Shown here in pieces: positions 43,923 to 52,240 of a stretch of DNA of 64,000 nucleotides. A model generated the notes under the pieces. It saw nothing but the letters and a program-made list of their open reading frames with translations. It had not been told where the DNA came from and ran no database searches. This stretch comes from an uncultured Dehalococcoidia bacterium. Lineage in GTDB: Bacteria; Chloroflexota; Dehalococcoidia; Lucifugimonadales; G958296245. A program made the translations under genes and the position numbers. Where the stretch lies: the NCBI GenBank assembly GCA_958296245.1, contig OY282458.1, positions 862,440 to 926,439 of the forward strand. Reading direction: 5' to 3'. Positions within the stretch are counted from its first letter, which is position 1. Each line of letters begins with the position of its first letter.

Positions 43923-44011
43923 GTGTCCCTTGGGGTATGAATCCCTCCTTCCTCCTCATCTGGGAGGGGGGTTAAGGCAGGGTGCGGGAGGTTCTTCCGC
44001 ACCCTGCTAGA
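43923..44011 (+). repeat. Leader-like intergenic repeat, copy 1 (with hairpin)
   Basis: The stretch is similar to 47139-47227, matching GTGTCCCTTGGGGTATGAATCC-type and CTGCTAGAGG blocks at the same spacing. It includes an 11-bp perfect hairpin, GCAGGGTGCGG/CCGCACCCTGC (43977-44007), ending 15 bases before the hydratase start. Confidence 0.5.
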
Positions 44012-44022
44012 GGAGCCGATCA

Positions 44023-44811
44023 ATGGACCAGGCCGCAGCAAGGCAAGCCGCTCGGATCCTGAGCGACGCGAGGACGAAGCGGGCCCGAATGGGCGCTCTC
44101 CCCGCGGGAGCCCGGCCCAAGGACGAAGCCGACGCCTACTTGGTGCAGAGGTTGATGCAACAGAGGCTGGCAGACGTATTTGGCGCTCTCGCCGGGCACA
44201 AGATCGGCTGCACGACGCAGGTCATGCAACGCTACCTGGGCATCGACAACCCATGTGCGGGGGGCGTCTACGCCCCGATGACGCATCGGGACGACGGCGC
44301 CTACGGCTTTGACGCCCTGCTGCGTCCCGGTGTCGAGTGCGAGATCGCGGCGAGGCTCGGGTCTGATCTGCCGGCATCGGGCGCGCCATACGACCGCAGA
44401 TCCGTCGAGGGCGCCGTGGACTCCGTGATGGCCTCCATCGAGGTCGTCGACGACCGATGGCAGGACTATAAGGCCATCGATACGCCATCGCTCATCGCAG
44501 ACGACTTCTTCGGGCTCGGCTGCGTGTTGGGCCCCCCGGTCCCGCTTGGAGGCCTCGACCTCGCCGAGGCGTCGGGCGGAATGGCCGTCAACGGGGATCT
44601 GGTCGGGACAGGCAGGGGCGGGGACATCATGGGCCACCCCTTGGAAGCGTTGGCATGGTTGGCTAACTCCCTCGCGCGGCGAGGCAGGGGCATCTTGGCC
44701 GGGGAGTTCGTGTCCCTGGGAAGCATCGTGCAGACCGTATGGGTAAAGAAGGGCGACGTGGTGACCATCAACATCGCCGGCCTGGGCGCGGCTGCGGCGA
44801 GGTTTGAGTGA
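44023..44811 (+). CDS. 2-keto-4-pentenoate hydratase family protein (FAH superfamily)
   Basis: The 262-residue protein fits the MhpD/HpcG group of the fumarylacetoacetate hydrolase superfamily: AYLVQRLMQQRL, GHKIGCTTQVMQRYLGID, then RPGVECEIAARLGSD with the metal-binding Glu-x-Glu, and HPLEALAWLANSLARRGR near the end. Typical members hydrate 2-hydroxypentadienoate in catechol meta-cleavage. AGAGGAG precedes the ATG. Neighbours (cupin, LLM, PhyH, alcohol dehydrogenase) fit a catabolic role; no ring-cleavage dioxygenase is obvious nearby. Confidence 0.85.
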   Translation: MDQAAARQAARILSDARTKRARMGALPAGARPKDEADAYLVQRLMQQRLADVFGALAGHKIGCTTQVMQRYLGIDNPCAGGVYAPMTHRDDGAYGFDALLRPGVECEIAARLGSDLPASGAPYDRRSVEGAVDSVMASIEVVDDRWQDYKAIDTPSLIADDFFGLGCVLGPPVPLGGLDLAEASGGMAVNGDLVGTGRGGDIMGHPLEALAWLANSLARRGRGILAGEFVSLGSIVQTVWVKKGDVVTINIAGLGAAAARFE

Positions 44812-44959
44812 TATGGCGCCGCTGTGGGAGAATGCTTCCGGCTTCCTTGCAGCTCTCCCTTCCCGGCCGGGAGGGAAATAGACTAATATCTGAGGGGCGC
44901 CTCTGCCCCCCAGTAATTCAACAGCCTGCCGGAGACGTCATGGGCACGGGATATATTGA

Positions 44960-45355
44960 ATGGCGGAAGTAATAGTCGTAAAGCCTCACCAGCGCAGCCC
45001 CAATACGGCGCAGACGCCGGACATGGTGCGCCGCGCCGGGATCGCCGCGGACGTATGCGGCAGCCGCGGCCTGTGGATCGGGTACGTCTCCTCGCCCCCC
45101 GGTCCCAGCGGCGCACACCACCACGGCGACGCCGAGTCCGGGATCTACGTGCTCAGGGGCAGGATACGCATGCACTTCGGCGACGGGCTCAGGCAGAGCC
45201 TCGACGCCGAGTCCGGCGACTTCATATACGTCCCCCCCAACACCGTACACGTCGAGGAGAACCTCGACGCCGACCTCCACGCCGAGCTCATAGTCGCCAG
45301 GAACGCGGCGGAGTACATGGTCTTCAACGTCCCGGACCCCGGGGAGACGTCCTGA
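44960..45355 (+). CDS. Single-domain cupin protein
   Basis: The 131-residue protein has the cupin barrel with metal ligands: HHHGDAESGIYVLRG (motif 1: His-His and Glu) and GDFIYVPPNTVHVEEN (motif 2: His). Mononuclear cupins include dioxygenases, isomerases and binding proteins, and this short form cannot be assigned further. Its stop is separated from the LLM oxidoreductase start by one base, so they are translationally coupled. Confidence 0.85.
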   Translation: MAEVIVVKPHQRSPNTAQTPDMVRRAGIAADVCGSRGLWIGYVSSPPGPSGAHHHGDAESGIYVLRGRIRMHFGDGLRQSLDAESGDFIYVPPNTVHVEENLDADLHAELIVARNAAEYMVFNVPDPGETS

Positions 45356-45356
45356 G

Positions 45357-46301
45357 ATGGACGCGGCCGCCCCGCTCCCCTGCGGGATCGCCGTCCCGCA
45401 GGTGTTCGTAGACGAGCCGGTGGACATGGGCCTCGTCCGCGCGTTCTCCAAGCGCGCCGAGGCTCTGGGATACCACAGCCTGTGGACGCAGGAGCAGATC
45501 ATCGGGGCAACGGCGGTTTTGGAGCCCATCGCGCTGCTGTGCCACGTGGCGGCGGTCACAAATAGCATCGCTCTCGGGACTGCCGTTGTCATCGCCTCTA
45601 CGAGGAACCCTGTTCACCTGGCAAAACAGTTCGCCACGCTGGACCAGATGAGCGGCGGCCGGCTCATCGCCGGATTGGCGCTCGGCGGCAGGCGTCGACA
45701 GTACACGCTGTTGGACGGGCCGTCCGAACGGAGGGTGCGCCACTTCATTGAGAGCGTGGAGGTGATCAGGGCGCTGTGGACTCAGGCGTATCCCATGTAC
45801 GACGGGCACTTCTGGAAGTTGGATGGGGAGGTTATAGCTCCGAGGCCCTTGCAGCAGCCCTACCCGCCGATCTGGATGGGCGGGCGTCACCCTGACGGCC
45901 TCAGACGGGCGGCCCGCATTGCCGACGGCTGGATGGGCGCGGGTTCGACCAGTACCGGCGAGTTCCGGGGCCATGCGGCGGCCCTGCGGGAGCATCTGGA
46001 CGCCGCCGGTAGAAACGCCTTCTCCATCTCCAAACGGGTATACGTTGCTCTGGACGACGACGCGGGCCGCGCTGAGCGGCGGCTCGCGCGCTGGTTCGGT
46101 GAACGCTACGGGAACGCCGAGATGGCCCACAGGGTCTCGGTCTGGGGGGGCGAGCAACGCTGTGTGGACGGCTTGGCGGAGGTCGTCGACGCAGGCGCCG
46201 AGATGATCATGCTGAACCCGGTATTCGACCATCTGGAGCACGTCGAGGCGTTGATGCGCGACGTGGTCCCGAAGCTGCCGTCATCTCCAATCAGGCGGTA
46301 G
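45357..46301 (+). CDS. LLM-class flavin-dependent oxidoreductase
   Basis: The 314-residue protein has the luciferase-like barrel: AEALGYHSLWTQEQI, NSIALGTAVVIASTRNPVHLAKQFATLDQMSGGRLIAGLALGG and PPIWMGGRHPDGLRRAARIADGW. This pattern is that of F420- or FMN-dependent oxidoreductases, which are greatly expanded in SAR202-type Chloroflexota. The cofactor (FMNH2 or F420) and substrate are not decidable here. The ATG is 1 base past the cupin stop, so the two genes form one unit. The SDR gene is convergent, with stops 6 bases apart. Confidence 0.88.
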   Translation: MDAAAPLPCGIAVPQVFVDEPVDMGLVRAFSKRAEALGYHSLWTQEQIIGATAVLEPIALLCHVAAVTNSIALGTAVVIASTRNPVHLAKQFATLDQMSGGRLIAGLALGGRRRQYTLLDGPSERRVRHFIESVEVIRALWTQAYPMYDGHFWKLDGEVIAPRPLQQPYPPIWMGGRHPDGLRRAARIADGWMGAGSTSTGEFRGHAAALREHLDAAGRNAFSISKRVYVALDDDAGRAERRLARWFGERYGNAEMAHRVSVWGGEQRCVDGLAEVVDAGAEMIMLNPVFDHLEHVEALMRDVVPKLPSSPIRR

Positions 46302-46306
46302 GTGGG

Positions 46307-47071
46307 TCAGTCCGCCCCTTGGAGTGGGTCCATGAGCTCGCCGGAGAGGTCCCGCCTGAAGCTGGGGCGCACTGTTATCTCCTCCACCAAGGACCGGTGC
46401 GGGCTGGCCGCGGCCAGCAGAACCGCCTCCGCTACGTCCCCGGCAGAGAGCATCGTTGACCGGGCGTCTGCGCCGGGCACGACGGGCCGGTTCTCCAGAG
46501 TGGGGGTATCCACCTCTCCCGGTAGGATGCAGCAGGCGCGGACACCGGAGTTCTCCAGTTCGACGTTCAGGTACCGGGTGAAGTTCAGCAAGCCTGCCTT
46601 CACGGCGCTGTAGAAGGCCCCGCCCACGCGGCTCGGGCTCGTGGCAGCTAACGACGACACGTTGACGATCATGCCTCTGTTTCGTTGGAGCATCCCCGGC
46701 AGCACCGCCTGCGTCAGGAAGAACGGCCCCATCAGGTTGACGCGCATCATGGCTTCCGCCTCCTCAGGCGTCGTCGTCAACGTCGTGCGGTTGCGGCTGC
46801 TGAAACCGGCGTTGTTGACCAGCACGTCGACGCGCCCATAGTCGCCAAGCACCCCTTGGGCCAGGCTTCGGACAGCGGATACGCCGCCAACGTCGCAGGG
46901 GCGGACGTCCGCAGCGCCGCCTCTGGCGTCGATCTCCCGGCGGACCCGTTCGAGCTTCGAAAGCGTCCTCCCCACGAGAACGACCCGGGCGCCGCTGTCG
47001 GCAAGCATGAGGGAGGCTGCCTCTCCGATCCCGCTCCCGGCGCCCGTGACGATGCAGATTGAATCCTTCAC
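46307..47071 (-). CDS. Short-chain dehydrogenase/reductase
   Basis: The SDR begins VKDSICIVTGAGSGIGEAASL at GTG 47071, preceded by GGAAGGGAG; the frame is open to 47110 but that extension is unlikely. TGAGSGIG binds NAD(P), NNAGFSS is the structural motif, and the catalytic Ser and Tyr-Lys are in NVSSLAA and FYSAVK. Length (254) fits classical SDRs. The substrate is unknown. An upstream TATAAT at 47100 is read on the plus strand, so it probably serves the PhyH gene rather than this one. Confidence 0.9.
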   Translation of the reverse strand: MKDSICIVTGAGSGIGEAASLMLADSGARVVLVGRTLSKLERVRREIDARGGAADVRPCDVGGVSAVRSLAQGVLGDYGRVDVLVNNAGFSSRNRTTLTTTPEEAEAMMRVNLMGPFFLTQAVLPGMLQRNRGMIVNVSSLAATSPSRVGGAFYSAVKAGLLNFTRYLNVELENSGVRACCILPGEVDTPTLENRPVVPGADARSTMLSAGDVAEAVLLAAASPHRSLVEEITVRPSFRRDLSGELMDPLQGAD

Positions 47072-47138
47072 GTATGGGTACTCCCTTCCGTAGGTCAAGT
47101 ATAATATCACTCCCTTCAGCAGGCTGAGGAGTAGAGGG

Positions 47139-47227
47139 ATGTCCCTCGGGCATAGATCCGTTCCTCTTCGAGCAGGGAGGGATTCTAGGGATGCTTAGGA
47201 AGGATTTTTCCACGGACTGCTAGAGGG
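47139..47227 (+). repeat. Leader-like intergenic repeat, copy 2
   Basis: Similar to 43923-44011, sharing TGTCCCT.GGG..TA.GAATCC-like and CTGCTAGAGG blocks. A plus-strand TATAAT at 47100-47105 would start a 160-base leader that covers this repeat and an 8-bp hairpin GAGGGCGG/CCGCCCTC (47223-47247) before the PhyH gene. Confidence 0.5.
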
Positions 47228-47274
47228 CGGTACGCGGAGCCGCCCTCGGCTTACCGACGCGAGGAGGACTACAG

Positions 47275-48054
47275 ATGGCGATCAGCGACGGCCAGAAGCG
47301 GCATTTCGACACATTCGGGTTCCTCTTTCTCAAAGGCGCCTTTTCGCCTCCTGAGATCGCAGAGATTAGCCGGGAGGCGGGTAGGCTTTGGGAGCGCGAG
47401 CGGGAGGGGCGGCCATTCGGGGAGCCTCAAGTGGTGTCCCCCTTCGTGGAGCATAGCTCCATTCTAACCAGGTTCGTCGAGGACGACCGTATCTACGGGA
47501 CCATCGAGGGGCTGATGGGCGGCGGGTTCGTATGGGCGGGGTCCGAGGGCAACGTGACCGCCCACGCCTCGCACGGCTGGCACGCGGACAGGCCGGGAGA
47601 GAAGGAGGTGGGCTACCTCAGGATCAAGGTGAACATCTACTTGGACGCGGTATCCGAGGCCGCAGGATGCCTGCGAGTACTGCCCGGCTCACACCGGCTG
47701 CCCTACCACACCGACTTGGCGCCTCTTCATGCCGGGCACACTGACCCCGACCGGACCCCGTTCGGCATCGCGGGCGTCGAGATTCGCGGGGCCGTGTTAG
47801 AGTCGGAGCCCGGAGACGTGATCTTCTTCAACCAGTGCCTGTACCACTCGGTATTCAACGGATTCGCGGGCAGGCGCTACGTCGCGCTCAAGTTCGCCGC
47901 TGTGCCGGCCACTGAACAAAACCTCGACTCGCTCGTCCGATCCAACCAGGCCATCTTCAATCCCATCGGAACGTTCGCCGACAGCGCCAGCCCGCGCGTC
48001 CGGGCGATGGTGGACCCAATCCGGGAGATCGGCGCGGGCCGCCGCTCATCGTGA
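47275..48054 (+). CDS. Phytanoyl-CoA dioxygenase family protein
   Basis: The 259-residue Fe(II)/2-oxoglutarate oxygenase of the PhyH family carries iron ligands HxD in GWHADRPGE and a distal His in LYHSVFNGF. The 2-oxoglutarate-binding Arg is in AGRRYVALK. GCLRVLPGSHR is a strong family signature. It hydroxylates an unknown aliphatic substrate. GAGGAGGAC precedes the ATG. Its stop overlaps the alcohol-dehydrogenase start (GTGA), suggesting sequential steps: hydroxylation, then oxidation. Confidence 0.92.
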   Translation: MAISDGQKRHFDTFGFLFLKGAFSPPEIAEISREAGRLWEREREGRPFGEPQVVSPFVEHSSILTRFVEDDRIYGTIEGLMGGGFVWAGSEGNVTAHASHGWHADRPGEKEVGYLRIKVNIYLDAVSEAAGCLRVLPGSHRLPYHTDLAPLHAGHTDPDRTPFGIAGVEIRGAVLESEPGDVIFFNQCLYHSVFNGFAGRRYVALKFAAVPATEQNLDSLVRSNQAIFNPIGTFADSASPRVRAMVDPIREIGAGRRSS

Positions 48055-49085
48055 AGGCGCTCTACACCACAGCGCCGGGTGAGTATGGGCTTGCCGACCG
48101 CCCGGAGCCTCAGCCCGGCCCCGGTGAGGCGCTGCTCAGGGTGGAGAGCGCCGGGTTCTGCCAGAACGATCTTCGCATCCGCGGCGGCGTGCTGACTGAG
48201 ATGGGGTTTCCGTTCATACCGGGGCACCAGTTCGCCGGCGTGGTCGAGGAGTGCGGCGCGGGCGTCAAGTATGCCCGGCCCGGAGACCGCGTCGCCGTTC
48301 ATCCCTACGTACTGTGCGGGATGTGCGCACCGTGCCGTACCGGGGGCACCCACGACTGCGAGCGGTTCCAGGCCCTCGGGTTCACCTTGGACGGAGGGTT
48401 GGCACAGTACAACAAGGCTCCTGAGAGGTGCCTGTTCGAGCTTCCGGATCACGTCGACTTAGAGCAGGGCGCCTTGCTCGAAAACCTAGCCAACGCCGTT
48501 GCGGCGGTGCGCAGGTTGCGGCTCGGTTTGGCGGAGCGCGTCTTGGTCATCGGGGCCACCCCCATCGGCCTACTGGCTCTCCAGGTTGCTCGCCTGTACT
48601 CGCCGCGGTTCTTGGTGCTGGCCGGAGCCGGGCGGGACCGGTTGGAGGTCGGCGCCGCGCTCGGGGCCACTGGCGCCGTCGAAGTGCGAAGCGGCGACGC
48701 CGTGGGAAGGACACGGGACGCGCTGGGTGGAGACGCCGGCGCGGTGCTGGTATGCGGCTACGCCCAACGAGACTTCGAGCTCGCCATGGCCGCGTCCGCG
48801 TCGACGGGCCGCGTCCTGGTCGAGGGCCACTACGACCCGCTTGTCACCGTGCAGCTCGCGCCGCGCGACCTCGTGTCAAAGGCTGTCGCGATCATCCCCA
48901 ACAGGGGCTGGAGCACACCCGACTACCAGCGCGCCTTGGACCTGGTCTCCTGCGGCATGGTAGACGTGAAAGCAGTCCTGACCCACAGATTCCCCCTCGA
49001 TCAATGGGAGACGGCATTCGACCTGTTCGACGACGTGGACGGGGGCGCTCTGCACGTCGGCATAGAGCCGAACGGCGCGGGTTAG
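48051..49085 (+). CDS. Zinc-dependent medium-chain alcohol dehydrogenase
   Basis: The 344-residue MDR protein starts with GTG inside the PhyH stop. Catalytic zinc ligands are Cys in GFCQND (about 37) and His in GHQFAGVVEE (about 59); structural zinc cysteines are in CGMCAPCRTGGTHDC (about 88-102). The cofactor strand reads VLVIGATPIGLLALQVA, with a degenerate GxGxxG (GATPIG). It resembles threonine/sorbitol dehydrogenase-type enzymes. Coupling to PhyH points to oxidation of the alcohol made by the dioxygenase. Confidence 0.9.
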   Translation: MKALYTTAPGEYGLADRPEPQPGPGEALLRVESAGFCQNDLRIRGGVLTEMGFPFIPGHQFAGVVEECGAGVKYARPGDRVAVHPYVLCGMCAPCRTGGTHDCERFQALGFTLDGGLAQYNKAPERCLFELPDHVDLEQGALLENLANAVAAVRRLRLGLAERVLVIGATPIGLLALQVARLYSPRFLVLAGAGRDRLEVGAALGATGAVEVRSGDAVGRTRDALGGDAGAVLVCGYAQRDFELAMAASASTGRVLVEGHYDPLVTVQLAPRDLVSKAVAIIPNRGWSTPDYQRALDLVSCGMVDVKAVLTHRFPLDQWETAFDLFDDVDGGALHVGIEPNGAG

Positions 49086-49140
49086 GCGGCCATGCTCCGC
49101 CGTCCGGCTTAACCCCCGACCCTGAGGAGGACGGTAGACG

Positions 49141-49875
49141 ATGCAGCTTATCCTGACGGGCTGTAGCTATGCGGGGAAGACCACGCTGGCCGTCGAAATT
49201 TCTCGCTGGATGATAAAGGAGATGGGCGTGCCGTTCGTGAGGTGGCATAACCACTTCGTCGCTCCCCGGCTCGACCGGCACATGATCGTCGAAGCCGATC
49301 CGGGGTCGGGCGCCCTGCCGGGTAAGCGGGCGGAAGACCTCAACTCGGCTGAGGACGAAGAGCAGATAATGGGGCTCAGGCCGTCCGTGCTGGAGCAGTT
49401 GCAGAGGCACAACGTCTGGAGGCATCTGCACCCGGACTTGTTCGGCCCGCGCGAAGACACTCTGATGATCGACTTCTACTACGCCGACGCGGTGTACGCC
49501 CCGCTCTACTACGGCTATGGAGAGCCCGGCGCCTTCTCCGACCGCCGCCGCCGCGCGAGAGAGTGGGAGCACTACCTCCTCGTTCAGGCCCCTGAGGTGG
49601 CGCTGGTGCTCGTGGAGGCGTCGCCGTCCGCCATCCGCGAGCGGATGACTGCCGCCCCGCGCCCGCGGGAAGTCCTGAAACCGCAGGACGTGGAGACCGC
49701 GCTAAAGGGCTTCCGGAGAGAATACGACGAATCCCTGGTCCGCCGGCGCTTCGCCCTAGACACCACGAGCGCCAGCCCACTGGAGACGATGAGCGAATTC
49801 CTGCGCCGCGCCCGCCCGCACCTGACGGAGTGGGACCTCTTGCGTATGACCGCCGCGAGGCGAGCCCAGGCCTGA
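49141..49875 (+). CDS. P-loop NTPase/kinase-like protein, function unknown
   Basis: The 244-residue protein starts MQLILTGCSYAGKTTLA, a P-loop of the nucleoside-monophosphate kinase type (GxxxxGKT). A Walker-B-like TLMIDFYY lies near 115, and an Arg-rich lid follows (about 160-185, IRERMTAAPRPRE). No known kinase family is recognised. GAGGAGGACGG precedes the ATG. Its stop abuts the stop of the convergent membrane protein gene without a gap. Confidence 0.75.
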   Translation: MQLILTGCSYAGKTTLAVEISRWMIKEMGVPFVRWHNHFVAPRLDRHMIVEADPGSGALPGKRAEDLNSAEDEEQIMGLRPSVLEQLQRHNVWRHLHPDLFGPREDTLMIDFYYADAVYAPLYYGYGEPGAFSDRRRRAREWEHYLLVQAPEVALVLVEASPSAIRERMTAAPRPREVLKPQDVETALKGFRREYDESLVRRRFALDTTSASPLETMSEFLRRARPHLTEWDLLRMTAARRAQA

Positions 49876-50409
49876 TTACGACCTCAGGGAGATATACAGG
49901 GCCCGCATTGCCGATCCAACTCCGATCAGAAGCCCCGCCGCCGCGAAGAGAACGAAGAACCCGAACAGGTCGAGACCGAACGACAAACTGGTACTACTGT
50001 TGTAGACGTGCGCCTCGTATCCCAAGAACCACAGGGGGCCGGATTCGATGGTGAAGTACCACCCTGTCCGCAGCGAGACGAGGCCGGCGGTCAGCAGCGC
50101 CACGGTCGTGACCACGTGGACCCCGGTCGCCGCGGAAAAAGACCACAATAGGAGCTTCGCCGAATGGAGGCCTGCTTGCTTGACCACGCTTTCCAACATG
50201 ACTCCCTCCTTGCGTTCTTCGAACGCCGAACTCACAAGGTCGAAGACCGTATGTACCCAGACGGCCAGCGTTCGGAATCCTCCGCCGTCGCGGCGCATCC
50301 GGTCCCGGAAAAGCTGGACCATCGGCTCGCCGTATTCGCGCCGGTGTTCGCTCGGATAAGCCGCGAGCAGCGCCCGATAGACCCTTTCGGCGATCATGTC
50401 GGACATCAT
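49876..50409 (-). CDS. PadR-linked membrane protein
   Basis: From the ATG at 50409, which overlaps the padR TGA, the product is 177 residues. The start MMSDMIAERVYRALLAAYPSEHRREYGEPM is a 'permease prefix'-type helical region that often precedes membrane proteins in PadR operons. Three to four hydrophobic helices follow (about 88-108, 122-140, 148-170). The frame is open to 50439, inside padR. It is likely the regulator's target and may act in envelope stress or drug tolerance, which is inference from pairing. Confidence 0.75.
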   Translation of the reverse strand: MMSDMIAERVYRALLAAYPSEHRREYGEPMVQLFRDRMRRDGGGFRTLAVWVHTVFDLVSSAFEERKEGVMLESVVKQAGLHSAKLLLWSFSAATGVHVVTTVALLTAGLVSLRTGWYFTIESGPLWFLGYEAHVYNSSTSLSFGLDLFGFFVLFAAAGLLIGVGSAMRALYISLRS

Positions 50410-50783
50410 GTCAACCCCTCTAAGTCTGGCCTTCGCCACGCCACGGGCCGTCTCGCCTCGGCAGCGCGGGTGAGCTGCTCCATCCGAGCGATCTCAGAGT
50501 CGAGAACACGCGCCCCGGGGCCGGTGAGCCGGTAGTAGCGGCGGCGTTCATCATCGAGTTCGGCGTCAGGCCGTTCCTCCGCCTCTTCGATCAGCCCCGC
50601 CTTCAACATCCGTTTGACCGCCCCGTACAACGTGCCCGGCCCCATCGTGGCCTTCCCTTCGGTCAAGGCCTCGACTTCGTTCATGATCGCGTAGCCATGC
50701 TTGTCCCCGGCAGTCAGGGCCAACAGGATGTGCAACTGAGCGACCGGGAGAGGAAGCAGATCGGAAGGGTCTGAATTCGTCAC
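50406..50783 (-). CDS. PadR-family transcriptional regulator
   Basis: The 125-residue regulator starts at GTG 50783. It has the PadR winged helix: LHILLALTAGDKHGYAIMNEVEALT, then GPGTLYGAVKRMLKAGLIEE and RRYYRLTGPGARVL (the wing). A short C-terminal helix supports dimerisation, as in PadR subfamily 2. The membrane protein gene overlaps its stop. A strong promoter with an internal palindrome lies 33-61 bases upstream, indicating autorepression. Confidence 0.93.
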   Translation of the reverse strand: MTNSDPSDLLPLPVAQLHILLALTAGDKHGYAIMNEVEALTEGKATMGPGTLYGAVKRMLKAGLIEEAEERPDAELDDERRRYYRLTGPGARVLDSEIARMEQLTRAAEARRPVAWRRPDLEGLT

Positions 50784-50815
50784 TCTGGAGGCGGCCTCCG
50801 TTTCAGGGTAACTTC

Positions 50816-50844
50816 ACTATATCGCACGCGGATATAGTTGTCAA
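50816..50844 (-). promoter_or_regulatory. PadR promoter with overlapping inverted-repeat operator
   Basis: Read on the minus strand, TTGACA (50844-50839), a 17-base spacer and TATAGT (50821-50816) form an almost ideal sigma-70 promoter. The palindrome ACTATATCGC/GCGGATATAGT (50816-50838) fills the spacer and -10 box, as expected of a PadR repressor site. Confidence 0.85.
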
Positions 50845-50861
50845 CCCTGTGGAGACGCCCC

Positions 50862-51013
50862 GTAACTATTCAGTCTCTACGAGTCGAATCGTGAGGGCCG
50901 GCAGCAGCAGAACATCCACGGCGCCCAATTCCAGAATGACGAACGGGGGGGCGTCAGAAGGACAAGCAGAGGAGGGTGATTCCCTGCATCCCTCACCAAG
51001 TCTGGACAGTTAC
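50862..51013. mobile_element. MITE-like element with GTAACTNTYCAG inverted ends
   Basis: The left end GTAACTATTCAGTCTC (50862) and the right end, GTAACTGTCCAGACT read on the minus strand from 51013, are inverted copies. The 152-base interior has no gene. Internally, GTGAGGGATGCAGGGAA on the minus strand closely matches the sequence after the motif at 58186. Similar single ends occur at 11301, 26944, 53484 (reverse) and 58186. Confidence 0.6.
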
Positions 51014-51097
51014 GACGCCCTCAACCCCGGTATACGGGAGAAGAGGTTGCCCATGCCCGACGCGGGGCACGCGTCTGGTCCCCTGATGGAGACCGCG

Positions 51098-51760
51098 CTA
51101 CTCTTCGGAGCCTTCCGAAGCCTCGGCGGCCCCGACCTCTTCGCCCACGGGAACCTCGCCCTCGGCGAGCAGGTCTTCCTCTTCCTCTTCGACCTCCTCG
51201 ATCCTAGGCCGCACCACGGTCGCAATCATCTGGCCGGGTTCGGCAAGTATCGTTACGTCGGCTGAGAGGGTGAGCGACTCGACCCGTATGGTCTTGTCGA
51301 AGTCGTCGAGGATGGATATGTCGACCAAGAACGATCCGGGGATACGCATCGGCAACGCCTCGACCTGAACGGCGTCCATGGTCTGAAGCAGGGTGCCGTC
51401 CTGGTCCTGCACCGCAGGCGAGACCCCTTCCAGGACAATGGGCACGTCGGCCCGTATCGTTTCTGACACGTCTACCCTGAGGAAGTCGACGTGCAGGATG
51501 TCCTCGGTAACGGGGTGCCTCTGCACCTCTCTTACGAAGCAGATATTACCCTCGCCGCCGCCCGCGATGTCTATCGAGATGGGGACGTTGGTGCCCGCCT
51601 GCGGCAGGACTCGCCGCAGCACGGCGCCCTCGGCCTGCATGGGGAGGGGCTCAGTGCCGACGCCGTAATAGTGGACCGGCACCACGCCCTGCCGGCGCAG
51701 CCTCTTGACCTTCTTTCCGAGCACGTCTCGATGCGACAACTTCAGGGTCAGGCTATCCAT
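51098..51760 (-). CDS. rplY: 50S ribosomal protein L25/Ctc family
   Basis: From ATG 51760 (AAGGTGGGG 6 bases upstream) the product is 220 residues; the frame is open to 51829 but that extension is unlikely. The N-terminal 5S-rRNA-binding domain (LKLSHRDVLGKKVKRLRRQGVVPVHYYG) and TL5/Ctc C-terminal domain (SETIRADVPIVLEGVSPA, MRIPGSFLVDISILDDF) are present. A long acidic tail rich in Glu ends the protein, as in many bacterial Ctc forms. It binds 5S rRNA in the large subunit. Confidence 0.93.
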   Translation of the reverse strand: MDSLTLKLSHRDVLGKKVKRLRRQGVVPVHYYGVGTEPLPMQAEGAVLRRVLPQAGTNVPISIDIAGGGEGNICFVREVQRHPVTEDILHVDFLRVDVSETIRADVPIVLEGVSPAVQDQDGTLLQTMDAVQVEALPMRIPGSFLVDISILDDFDKTIRVESLTLSADVTILAEPGQMIATVVRPRIEEVEEEEEDLLAEGEVPVGEEVGAAEASEGSEE

Positions 51761-52240
51761 CGCAGTCCCCACCTTAGTTCTTTCCTGCAACACAAGACCC
51801 CGAACCAATTCGGGGCCGTCGACGCGCATATTCTACCACAGCGGGAGCTATACGCAGGCGCAGCGCCCGAGTAGCGTCTCAGTCGGTATTCAGTCCTTCC
51901 CGCACGACGGCGGCTTCATCCATACTACGAACGATCTGGGCATGGTCATTGGAACCCCCTCCCAGCTAATGGACTCCGGTTCACCCTGCCAAGAGCCGGA
52001 CCGAATTCCACAACATGCGGCTAGAAGGGGGCACGGTAAGGCGCCCCGGCTCTTGGCGACGGGCAGGGTATATTGGCGTGGGCGTGAGGTCAAGGCGAGG
52101 GACGGACACGCCGGCAGGATCCAAACTGAGATGCTGCCGGCGTCTGCCGGGTGCTGTAGTATTGTGACCCGGGGCAGCCCAATTCTTGGGGTCAGGCCGC
52201 GCCGAGACCTTGAAGGCAGTCCAATGCCAAGGAGCAAGCA
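51761..52240. other. Divergent intergenic region with one hairpin
   Basis: The 480 bases between rplY and the enolase-family gene contain no convincing gene. GCCGGCAG (52110-52117) and CTGCCGGC (52134-52141) form an 8-bp hairpin with a 16-base loop, about 100 bases before the next start. AAGGAG lies 6 bases before the GTG of that gene. Open frames on both strands here lack family resemblance. Confidence 0.4.

Noticed and set aside
47215..47250. AGGGCGGTACGCGG resembling a T-box antiterminator core
   Set aside because: It lacks one base of the conserved core. The leader has no convincing specifier stem, and the downstream gene is not amino-acid related.
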